A stretch of 64,000 nt of DNA, taken from the NCBI GenBank assembly GCA_965153455.1, contig OZ234493.1:26526213-26590212 (forward strand), given 5' to 3'. This DNA comes from Sphagnum compactum. Lineage: Eukaryota; Bryophyta; Sphagnopsida; Sphagnales. The position numbers were made by a program, and so were the translations under genes. Every line of letters begins with the position of its first letter. Positions within the stretch are counted from its first letter, which is position 1. Positions 47,836 through 57,432 of this stretch are shown here, piece after piece. The notes below the pieces were generated by a model, which saw only the letters and a program-made list of their open reading frames with translations, made no database searches and was not told the DNA's origin.

Positions 47836-48805
47836 CAGGCACCAGGCCAGCCACCTCGCTGGATGTGGGGGCGTTGTAGCGGCGGCGGTCAACGCTGCCA
47901 TCAACACAGATGAGAATCTCATAGTTAGCCAGGTCTTGAGGGGGCAAATCCATGGCCTGCACAAAGCGCTGAACATAGACATTGCTCCCCAAAAGCATCT
48001 GCTGCAGCTCTTGTAAAGTGCGACGGTCCAGGTCTACGTTGCCCTGACCGAAAGCAGCAAAACGGGTAGCAGCCTGAGCATCCGCATTGTCTATGATACA
48101 CAGCTGGGCAAACTGATGGGGGCTCCCTTGAGGAGGTGCCAACGGCCCCAGTAAATGATGCACTGCGCCCCTTATGGCAATCATACTGACCCCATCTACG
48201 GGTGACTAGATGTTAATGCCAGAGGAGGCCATCTGCAAGGAGGAATTGTATTTCCGGATGTGCTTGCGAAAAGATACGGTGGCAGGGTGGAGGCATGCAC
48301 CAGGGGCAGGCTCAGAAATGAGCAGGTCCCACAATGGTTGAGGAGGAGGAATGGGGAAGAGGGCCTCACAGCTGCAAGATCTGCCTTTAGCACAACAAAG
48401 GTCTGCGTGTCCCCGGGAAGCCTCATCAGGCCAAATCATAGCTCGGCACTGCTGGCACTTAGCTGTCCTACCCCCTATGTCAAACACCGGAACACTGGCC
48501 TCATCAAATTCTGAAAAGGGGACGCAGGCTGCTGTGTGCAAATCTTGCTGACCCCGCGCCTGCCGGTGCCACTCGCGGTCGTGATCCCGCTGCTGTTGGC
48601 GTTGCTGGTATGTCAGCCGAGCACGGGGCTCCGCCTGTTGCTCGCGGTTGCGGCGCCGCTCCTGGTCTGTCAGCCGGGCACGGGCTGTTGCGTGCTGCTC
48701 GCGGTCCTGTTGCTGTTGCCGCTCTTGGTCTGTCAGCCGAGCACGAGCCTCTACGTGCTGCTCGCGGTCGCGGTCCCGCTGCTGCTGCCAGGCTGCGGTG
48801 GACAT
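47836..48805 (-). pseudogene. Helitron exon 1: Gln/Arg repeats, zinc finger, pre-Rep region
   Basis: ATG at 48805. Residues about 15-80 are three ~20-residue repeats around ARLTDQER, rich in Gln and Arg, typical of the disordered N-terminus of Helitron proteins. Residues 117-141 hold the CQQCRAMIWPDEAS...CC finger (C117, C120, C137, C138), matching the CxxC.A..W..E..CC.kG motif of plant Helitrons. After an in-frame TAG (48206-48208) the frame continues with FAQLCIIDNAD, a leucine-rich segment with LLGSNVYVQRFVQAM, and RRRYNAPTSSEVAGLVPG, all conserved upstream of Rep. The exon ends at a GTGAGT donor at 47835. Confidence 0.88.
48590..48790 (-). repeat. About 60-bp coding minisatellite
   Basis: Three in-frame ~60-bp repeats coding the ARLTDQER-containing units of the Helitron N-terminus (GTCTGTCAGCCGRGCACG on the plus strand recurs near 48666 and 48729, with a variant near 48612). 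Divergence between copies is low. Confidence 0.7.
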
Positions 48806-49050
48806 GTGGTCTAAATAGTTGTCAGAATGTCAGGAGGCTTAGAAGCTTCCAGAGCCCCCGGTCAAAACCTGATCTCCCCGGCCTGCCCCTCTCCCGTGCT
48901 GGCCCACCCGAAAATCTTCATTCAGAATCCGCTGCCACCGTCCTACCTACAGCCCTGAGCTCGTGGGAACTTTCGAAGGAGCCGAGTTCGCAAATTAGAA
49001 CCGCGCTCGTTGCAAAACCAATTCCATTCAATATCTTTCTCTCGCCATTA

Positions 49051-49055
<5 letters not shown>

Positions 49056-49108
<53 letters not shown>
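49056..49108 (+). repeat. (CT)26 microsatellite
   Basis: Uninterrupted CT repeat of about 53 bases (GA on the Helitron sense strand), about 250 bp upstream of the RepHel ATG. GA/CT tracts are frequent in plant promoters and 5' untranslated regions. Confidence 0.95.
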
Positions 49109-49112
<4 letters not shown>

Positions 49113-49373
49113 CTGCAGCCATTTCTTCTTCAGTAGCTCAGATCCTTCTAATTTGCACTGCAATTTTCCTCTGATTCAGATCCAGCGCATTATTTACAGA
49201 TCTATCTCAGTACTATTTCTCTTTGATTCTTCTTCTTCTTTGTTGGGTTGTACAATATACAGTAGCAGCAGTGGTGGTTGAAGCACTTAGTCATGGGGGA
49301 GATGCACTGCAGCGGCGTATCTGTGAAGCTGGAAGGGCAACGTGATTGTAGTGATGGAGCGTGTGACTGAGCG

Positions 49374-49527
49374 CCAACCTCGTGTGATCCGCTGGCGTAG
49401 CGCTCTGTGAAGAAAAGACGTGATGGATATGGTAGTCGAGCGAGGAGGAACACCAACCTCGTGTAATCCGCTTTCTTCGTAGTAGTAGTAGTGATTGCAA
49501 TGAGGAACCAATCTCGTGTAATCCGCT
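49374..49527 (+). repeat. Three copies of a 20-base motif in the Helitron 5' region
   Basis: CCAACCTCGTGTGATCCGCT at 49374, CCAACCTCGTGTAATCCGCT at 49453 and CCAATCTCGTGTAATCCGCT at 49508. They are near identical although spaced unequally (79 and 55 bp), which suggests either a duplicated binding site or a decayed longer repeat. Confidence 0.8.
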
Positions 49528-49671
49528 TATAGACCTTTACAAAGCAAGCTTCGGAGGTTTGCCCTCACATTGCTGCGAATTGGAACAACAGCTAACTGTG
49601 ATCACGTACAACGCCACATAGGCAGCACTACTGACTAATATTGTATTCCAAGATCTGGAACTATACTGACT

Positions 49672-50152
49672 TTTCATTCCAAGTCTTTGGAACTATGTAC
49701 AGATTGCTTGATCAAAGTTTGTGTTCTTGTGTTTTTCCCCTCTCAACACACAAGAAGATGCTCTGACTTGTAAGCTCTCCTCAGCCAAAGACCTTCAATT
49801 CTTGAAGCATCTACCATCTCATACCTTCGTTTTCAGAGAACTTGCATCGATAAGTTATTGTACTTGCAAGCAAAAATCTATGTCATAACATGAGTTCGAA
49901 TTTTATTCCGAGTGTTTAGAACCATGTGCAGATTGAGTGTTAGAAGTTTGTGTTCAAGTCTGTTATTCCCATGTCAACACACAAGAAGAAAAGATGTTCT
50001 CCTCAGCCAAGTCCTTCAATTCTTGAACCACCTGCCTCTCAATTCTTGAAGCATTTGTCTTTAATTCTTGAAGCTTCATTTTCCAGAAATCTTGCCTCTG
50101 TGAGTTGGTCAACTTTCAAGCAAAATCTATGGCATAACATGCCTCTGATTTT
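49672..50152 (+). repeat. Tandem duplication of about 230-250 bp
   Basis: TTYATTCC.AGT, GTGTT...CAACACACAAGAAGA, CTCCTCAGCCAA, CTTCAATTCTTGAA and AATCTATG.CATAACAT occur in the same order in 49672-49900 and 49901-50152. The second copy has an extra TCAATTCTTGAAGCA segment. Confidence 0.75.
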
Positions 50153-51078
50153 CCTGTCAAAAATACCCATTGCAGCAACTGGAACTACTCTTCTGACAAA
50201 ATTCAGATTTGCATGAACTATGTGCACTGAAAAATCACCCAAAAAAAATTCCTACAATAGTAAATTTTTGCTGCACAGGCAAAGAATTGGTAAATTGTCA
50301 TCTGGGGGGGTTGTCATGATGCATGCTCGGTGACCTTAGACACCAACATGTATTGCAATGACCAGCTACCATAACATCTCCACTCACTTCATCAGCTCCC
50401 TGCATGGGTGCAGTTCAAATGCTGGCTGCTTTGTTGCTCTTTTATTGTCATATCTATATCCTTCTTATAAATGAACATCCAGCTATTACTACATTTATCC
50501 ATGCAGCCATTAGAGAAAAAGCTGGATTCTTTCAAGTTCTTGAAGATTAAAAACTTTGTATCGGCTTTGCATTAAAAATGTGGAGAGCTGCTACATCTAA
50601 AGGAGATATGTCACAACAAATGGCAAAGCATGGAAATACCTTTTGTAGAGTGCGATGCTTACTCTCCAAGCACCTTGCAAGAACCCCTATAATGCCACCT
50701 AAAATCCCATGCCCTCCATACTATTAATCAAAATAGATGCCATCAAATTTGTCAGATGCAAGTCTACGGGACCTCCCCAAAAGACACCAGACCGCTTATA
50801 GGTTTCAGCATTCGGTATCCGGCTCCAATTTTGTAACGAAAACCGAAAAAGCGAAAAAAAATAAATCACCGGGTGATGAGAACGTTCGGTTGTAGGTGAT
50901 TAGCATCTAACGGTCAATTCCCGATCAGACGTAAGATAAAAGGAAGAGTTATGAAATGGTGAGTCCCCTTGACAGTTTGCATATTAACTTTTGCTTTCAG
51001 TCACTCAACAGTCAGAGATCGGACGGTGATGAGAACGTATCTAACGGACCGGACATAAAACCTAAAACCTAAAGGGGT

Positions 51079-51145
51079 CACAAACAGATCGACGGTCACT
51101 GATTGACTGACAAACAGACCGACGGTCACTAACAGACTGACAGAC
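51079..51145 (+). repeat. 30-bp subterminal repeat at the Helitron 5' end
   Basis: ACAAACAGAYCGACGGTCACT starts at 51080 and 51110, with a partial third copy (AACAGACTGACAGAC). Nearby GATGAGAACG (50877, 51029) and CTAACGG are also doubled. Repeats close to the 5' terminus are plausible Rep-binding or promoter sites. Confidence 0.7.
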
Positions 51146-51639
51146 TTAGTGAATTAATATATAGGATTCTATTATATCATTTTTATCCTCTTGTTCATAG
51201 GTCACACAAGAGGAGTGAGTTTACTCAAAATTTAATCATTCAAAGCCCCAACCAAGAGAAGGTTACATGGAATAATAATAACCCTCCAATCCTTCAATAT
51301 GAATCCAATTTTAACTATTAGACATAATATCCCTCCTCTCTTTTCTAGGAGGGATAATCATGGACATAAGGTGCCCTCAAAATAGTTACACTAGGAAAAT
51401 TCACCATCCAATTGCTTTACATAGGGAAAAAAAAATCTAATTTGTAAAGCTAATGGTTTTTAACTATTTCTATTTGGAAGCTCCTTTGGTTCTTATTACA
51501 GAATCAATCGAGATTGGGCTTGGTTCCATACATGTAAATGTGGATTTTTTATTTCTGGTTTCAGTAGTAGTTTTATTTTTGTAACATAATTCCAATTTTA
51601 CTATTTTGTAGGTGAAATTATTTTCCTAGTTGTTGAATA

Positions 51640-52260
51640 TTTTATTAAATGATTTTGGCATATACCCTCTTCTTACCCATTCCAAAACAATGACTCTCCC
51701 TTGAGAAAGGATAAACCTAAAATATATATTAACTAAGTAGAGTAAAAAAAATATAAGTTTGAAATATTTACAAATTGGGTAAGATAATTAAAAATGTGGC
51801 CTCATTCATGAATTAAAGAGCCAACATGTAGCCTTAGGTAATCCTTAATCAATGTTTAAATAGCTGCAAAAAGTTTATGTGGTAATTTGGGATTGGCCTA
51901 ACAATGCTTAAATAATGATTAAATAAGGATTAAATAATATCAAAATGATTTTTAAAACACTACTAAACATTGGTTTAAAAATGATTTTTGATATTCATTG
52001 GAGTATTTTCAAATTTATCCAAATATGATATATTAAGAACATTGTTGTGTAAAAACTTGAAACATTCATGAAACTTGGAATTAAACATGATTTTAATTTC
52101 AACCTAAGTAGTGGTTATACATCAAGTGGTTCCTTAATTCATGAATGTACCTTGTGACAAATAAAATTACCAATATGGTAGGGTATATATTTACCCTATT
52201 ATATACCCACAAATATATCAAGGTGAAAGACTTGCCTACCCAACATTCATCTTGGATGTC
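51640..52260 (+). repeat. Dispersed repeat family, copy right of the Helitron
   Basis: Matches the second half of copy B (40230-40500) in order and orientation, from TTTTGGCATATACC through GGGTAAGATAATTAAAAA to CTACCCAACATTCATCTTGG. With copy B it brackets the Helitron as diverged direct repeats about 11.4 kb apart. Confidence 0.5.
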
Positions 52261-52269
52261 TAGGTGTGA

Positions 52270-54425
52270 CCTCATCACACCTCTTGTGTTGCCATTTTGG
52301 ACAAGGAACACATGACCTAGATTCATGAAAGTGGGTGGACATGTCAAAAGTATGGTTCAAGTTATGATGTTAATTTGATTTAAGAAGGGGCACATTTTCT
52401 TTTTGAAGTTTCAAAAGAATTGCTTGTAAAACATGTTGTTTGGAAATGTGGGAGAAAGCCATGAGTGTCTCAAAGTAATGCTTTCATTCCAAGATCAATT
52501 AGTTGTAGACCTTGTCATGTGTTCTCTATTATTATTCTTAGTCTTTGTGTTTTATTGAATATAGAAGTTATTGGTTTGCTTAGTTTAATGTTGTCTTTAG
52601 ATTTGGAAAGAAGGTCCACAACTTAGGTTTAACAATTATATGCAAGAATGTTTTTATTGTTTGTTCGGCATTAATAGAAGTTGTTAACAACATTTTCTAA
52701 GGTCATGCAACTATGTAATAAGCTAATTAGTTGGTGTGTTTGTTTGCAAATTTAAATCCTTGAACAAGTCTTGATGGGCTCATAGATGTACCAAGATGCT
52801 TTTCAAAAGCAAAATGTTGACCATGGCACTTTCATTGTTGTTGTCATGATGACAACCCAAGTTGTAAGAATAAGAACATCCAAATGGTTGAGGTGTAAAC
52901 ATTGTTATACATGCCTAGGTTTCGCCTTATGAAGTTAAGTAAATGCAACCCATGGAAACCAATGTTGACTAAGGTGTTCCAAGAAGGTATATATGTTTCA
53001 AAATGTCATCATTGCTACCCTAGGTAACAAGGTTTTTCACACCTCCATGTAGAAGAATGGGTGGTTTCTTTGATTAACTAATTCATGAGTGTAACATTTC
53101 TTTCAAAATGGTTGTAGGTAGGGGCTTCTTTTACTTGTCCACAATAGGCTTTGCCATCACACATCCGATGTTCTAAACCCTAAATTCCACACAAGACTCC
53201 ATGGGGTGTTGCAATTTACCAAGGTTGGATTCTATGTTTCAATGCTAATAAATCAGTCACAAAGACTTCAACATGGTGGAATCTAGTACATATAAGGTTT
53301 ACACAAGTGGTCATGTCATTTTGAATAGCATCATACCTATTAAATGTTGAAAACCCATCAAGGCCTATGGGTAGCCTATGGTTTTCATGCTACAATTTTA
53401 GGAGTGGCAAAGAAAGGATTATGGCCCATTTAAACAAAATGGGGCCTATTCAAAGTCGGGGTTCCAAAAAAAGGAAAAAGGACTCCATGACTTTTGTAGG
53501 GCTACCTTTTGCAAAAAAAATTTACTTGAAACAAATTTAAGTGAGAAAAATGGAATATTCCATTTTAAAATAATTCATGTGATGGTGTGATTTCTCATAT
53601 GTGTACATAATTGTGTATCAATATTTTGGTTTATGGCCATAAAAGCATAAAATCCCAAAATGAATTTAAATGGATAGCCAAACATGTTTTATAGCAAAAT
53701 TATTTCATGCACATGGACTTGCACCTAAAGCTACACATTTTGAACCCATTGAACATAATCTTTTGCCAAATGGTTAAAAGAATGAATACTTTGCCTTACA
53801 ACCCTTTCCTTCAAAATTTCAAGATTTGAAATTTTTATATGATTTGGTTTTCCATCAAATTCACACAATGAACATGTACTTTCATAAAAGGGGATATGTT
53901 TTTGTTGTACAATTTTTTTGAACTCAATTGTGTGACCTTATGCATTCCTTTTGATTATGTTTTTAAAAACTGCAATTTAAACATTTGATATAATTAGTTT
54001 AAAGGACTCAAAATGACATTTAAATAGTATCCAAATTATCTTAAAATATTTTTATTAATTTAAAAATACACCATTTTATTTATTGGCATACAACAATCCA
54101 CTATAACTATAATGATGTAAGATAAACAAAAATCCAAAGTTGTCCTCTGTAACCTTTTAAAAATAGGTCATTCCTTTTTGGTCCCCCCTCCGTGAATACA
54201 TCCGATGTATTTGTCAAAGCAAGCTCTACCTAACGTTGTTCTTGTTGCTATCAAGTACATCATTAGGGGCATGATGATGTTAAATTTAATCATCACCTTT
54301 TAACATGTGAGATTGAAATATGTGATAATGTGAGGAAAAACTCTTATTGATGTATGAATAAAAGGTTTTTTGATGAAGTTGAGAAGAGGATCAACCCCCT
54401 AACACCTTTTTTTCTCAAAACAAAA
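52270..54425. other. AT-rich intergenic DNA, no gene seen
   Basis: No coding, repeat or RNA feature recognised over about 2.1 kb. Confidence 0.45.
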
Positions 54426-54430
54426 AAAAG

Positions 54431-54650
54431 ATGATGGGATTTTACAAAAAATTGTGCAAGTTGAAAATTGTTGAGTTTTGTGTCAAGGTGACCTGCTTAC
54501 AACAGGAGCTAAAAGAGGCACAAGACCTAATGTAGTCAAATGCGCAAAATGAACAATTACAAGATATAGTGGGACAAATAAAAGAGAAGGTGCAATATAT
54601 GGAAGACAATAGATTCAACAGATTGAAAGTCACCCTTTATATAGGTTAGG
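54431..54650 (+). pseudogene. Short coiled-coil coding relic
   Basis: From ATG 54431 the frame reads about 70 codons with a single internal TAG (near 54530). Its composition is that of a coiled coil: TCLQQELKEAQDLM, then NAQNEQLQDIVGQIKEKVQ and MEDNRF. It ends in sequence (TATATAGGTTAGGTGG) that also occurs near 310-330 at the other end of the window. It may be the C-terminal end of a transposon gag-like or accessory ORF. Family unknown. Confidence 0.35.
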
Positions 54651-54867
54651 TGGTTTTTACTAGTAACTAACTTGTAGTTACATAACATTAGGATGAATTA
54701 ATCCAAATACTAACTACTCATGAACTAGTAGGTAATTCAAATATTAACTTGCTCTCTAATGAAATGACATTTATAAAATTATTAGTTAAAAAGTACAAAA
54801 ATCAAACTTGTACCTAATACATGTTTAACTAATAATATAATAACTAATTAGTTAACCATTTAAAAAT

Positions 54868-56420
54868 ATGGTTAACAATATTCTCCCCAAAAGATTCACT
54901 TGCCAAATAAATCAAGTTGTGTTAATTGCTCTAACGATTAAAGCAAAATTGTTCAAAGCTATTAAGTCTATGGTTGAAGGGAAAACTCTTGGCCATGATG
55001 GGATAATGGTGGAGTTTTTTGTGAGGTTTTGGCATGTCATTGACATGAACTACACGTAAACAATTTTTGATTTTGTCATCAAGGGTAGATTCCCTTTGGG
55101 GGTCAATCAAAATTTCATTAATTGTTATTATTTAAAGGTGGGGTGCAAGGAGTTAATGGACAATTGGCACTTGATTATTAAATGTTCAATGTAGCATATA
55201 AAGTGTTTGTAAAAGCCTTACAACTTCAACTCCAACCCATCTTGCCAAGGGTTATTGACAACAATCAAATGACTTTTCTACCTTGACACTGTTTTCTTAA
55301 CACACAAAAAATTTGATTAAGCTAACTAAATGATCAAAGCAAGATTTGGTATACCTTAAACTATATTTTCCCAAGGCCTATGATAAGGCTTCTTGAAGTT
55401 TTTTGTTTGCAACTATTGAGAACCTAGGAATAGCACTTGGATTTGTTAATATGGCCAAGATGTTCTTAGGATATTGCAGATGTTGCGATTTATTTCAATG
55501 GTGAGGTCACATCTTCATTTTCAATCCAATGAGGCATTAAACAAGGGTGCCCTTTTGCCAAATGTACTTTTTCCTCCTAGTAGGATAAATTTTTAACATT
55601 TTATTCAAGTAAGTTATGGCCAAAAGCAAAGTTCGAAGCATTAGAATGCTTAATAGGCTTAAAGAACAATTATTTCCCCAATATGTCAACAACACATTAC
55701 TTTCACTAGTAGGAGTAAAGTAGAACATAAATAATGTAATGGACTTGTTCAATTTCTTTTAGAAAATTTGGGGTTAGAGGTCATCTAGGCAAAGAATTTG
55801 GCTAGTGGTACAAGGTGCAATGTTTTTGACCATGTTCGCTATCTAAGCATGGCCAATAGTGGACAACTAATGGTGAACTTTCCAAACTTCTAGGGAGTCC
55901 ATTTGGTCTCAATTTGGACACTTAAAAGGATGTTGATTTTTTTGTTGGATAAGCTTAAAGCTTAACTATTAGAAATCAATCCACTTATACTAGTAACTCA
56001 ATCAAGGTCATAGTAGTCAACTTTATTCTTACTTCCACAGTATGGTATTCCTATTTATTTGGGCAAGTTTGGTCAAGAACATTCGTAAGTGTCATGCCAA
56101 GTTGTTCAAGAACTTTCTTTAGAATGGACTATGACATAACATTAAAAAAGAATGAAATGAGGTGACCAATTTGTATGAAACAATTGTGGTGGATTGAGCT
56201 TAGTTGATATAAAGGAGGCTATGAATGCCCTCCTTTGTAAATGGATATAATAATGACTTTGAAGCTTGGTGATTCCAATCTCAAAACCTTCCTCAACTAC
56301 AAAATGAATACGTTTTGACTCTCCAAGCATAAAAGTTGGGTTCTTAACGTGCATTGGATTTTAGTGCCCAATCATGTTTCAACAACTAGCTTTGGAGCTT
56401 GAAGTAAGATTGTTAAAACA
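54868..56420 (+). pseudogene. LINE reverse transcriptase relic
   Basis: Decayed non-LTR retrotransposon ORF2, plus strand, broken by many stops and shifts. Recognisable in order: GKTLGHDGIMVEFFVRFWHVI (about 54980, the KapGpDG..eF...fW RT block) and LKLYFPKAYDKAS (about 55360, RT block with the first catalytic Asp area). Then GIKQGCPF (about 55530, GxRQGCP block) and QYVNNTLLSL (about 55680), where the catalytic YADD is replaced by YVNN. Finally CGGLSLVDIKEAMNALLCKWI (about 56180) and LKLGDSNLKTFLNY (about 56260), typical of the region after RT in plant LINEs. No endonuclease was found upstream. Non-functional. Confidence 0.8.
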
Positions 56421-56429
56421 TGTAATTAA

Positions 56430-57430
56430 AATGTTCAAGACTGTGCATCAAATTCCACCAATTTTGCGAGTTCTATCTGAGTGTAGAAATTGGAATATCA
56501 ATTCATAGGCAAAAGCACTCCACCATGTAAAATCGAGAAAGATTGAAAATTTCTAGGATCCTTGAACCAAAAGTTTTATGGAATGGGACTATATTAAGTC
56601 TAAATTTGGTCTTGACAACGAAAAATATCATGGTACACAGTAAGTTGAAATTTTGATGAAATCCTTTGGTTATCTTAAACAAAAATTTAAAAAACTTAAA
56701 AATTTGCACATGACAACATTTTGAAACTTGAAGTTCATTTTGAGTTAAAATTAATTTCAATCCAATGGTTAAATGAAAAGGATTGGATAAATTCAATTTG
56801 TATATAAAATATATAACTTACATTTTTTCAATGGCTATAAGGCCTCATGTTTATGATTCATGAAAAGTTACCAAATAAAAGCAAAATAAAAATTAATGCA
56901 AAGCCTCCCTCTAAAATTTCCTCTTCTTTCATATGGCAGTGGTTTTTTCCTAAAAAGAAAAGATTGTCATGCATTTGTAGACAAGTGTAAAGGAAGAAAA
57001 ATTTTGAATGGATTTTCAACCAATTTTTTTTTAATTCTAAATGGTTTTAGATTTAATTGATGTATATCAATGCCATCCACCACAAAAAAAATTCAACAAA
57101 AAATTCCACCTACAACCTTAGTTTTGAAGTATATATAATTTTTCATACTTTATGACAAGTATTATTTCATCACATATATATTCCATACATTCAATTTCTT
57201 CAAGGTTGTTGTTTAAAGAAAAATTGATTAAATTAAATCTAAATCAAATCAAATATACTTAAAACAAGCCAAAAAATCCAATATGTGATCTCCATATATT
57301 ACTAAAAAAACTAAATGTAGAAATATTGTATTTGTGACAACAATTTTTGGGTTTAGGGTGCTATGCCCAATTGTAGATTTCCAACTAGGTAGGTGTCAGC
57401 TAGGTATGTAGATTCTATCAATTCTTGAAG
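56430..57430. other. AT-rich segment between the two LINE parts
   Basis: About 1 kb without recognised LINE motifs, either an insertion or a part too decayed to read. Confidence 0.4.
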
Positions 57431-57432
57431 TC

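Larger units (their letters stand above)
41162..48805 (-). pseudogene. Helitron RepHel (HUH Rep + Pif1-type helicase), decayed
   Basis: One gene in probably four exons (48805-47836, 47665-46440, 46242-45210, 42976-41162), described separately. The protein would nick and ligate single-stranded DNA (Rep) and unwind it (helicase) during rolling-circle transposition in the nucleus. Domain order and every signature motif are preserved, and the C-terminus ends in NVVYREVLQ then TGA at 41162. Decay is clear: in-frame TAG at 48206, 47445, 47184, 47172, 47109, 45864 and 45453, TGA at 47349, and 1-2-base frameshifts near 42277, 41638, 41603 and 41260. No stop is TAA. The element therefore looks recently inactivated, not ancient. 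Identification rests on many independent motifs and is secure; exon limits are inferred. Confidence 0.9.
41006..51166 (-). mobile_element. Helitron, about 10.2 kb, with RepHel gene
   Basis: Rolling-circle transposon transcribed on the minus strand. The 5' end is placed at 51166, where the minus strand reads A then TCCTATATATTAATT, followed by an AGTCTGT-rich subterminal zone. Helitrons insert between A and T and begin with TC, and here the base outside is A. A second element at 63666 starts almost identically, which supports the boundary. The 3' end is less certain. At 41006-41011 the plus strand reads TCCTAT preceded by A, an inverted copy of the 5' start, so insertion between A41005 and T51167 would fit, but the usual CTRR end with a GC-rich hairpin is not seen. 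The only strong palindrome there is TTTTATATATATAAAA (41022-41037). About 2.4 kb of 5' non-coding sequence precedes the ATG at 48805. Confidence 0.75.
48806..51166 (-). other. Helitron 5' non-coding region
   Basis: About 2.4 kb between the 5' terminus and the ATG. From the ATG outward it holds a (CT)n tract (49056-49108) and three copies of a 20-base motif (49374, 49453, 49508). A ~230-250-bp duplication (49672-50152) and 30-bp subterminal repeats (51079-51145) follow. No conserved protein was recognised. It presumably carries the promoter, possible untranslated exons and any captured host DNA. Confidence 0.5.

Noticed and set aside
48610-49281. 223-codon open frame on the plus strand
   Set aside because: It is antisense to the Helitron N-terminal repeats and continues through the CT microsatellite (Leu-Ser repeat). 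A shadow of the real minus-strand gene.
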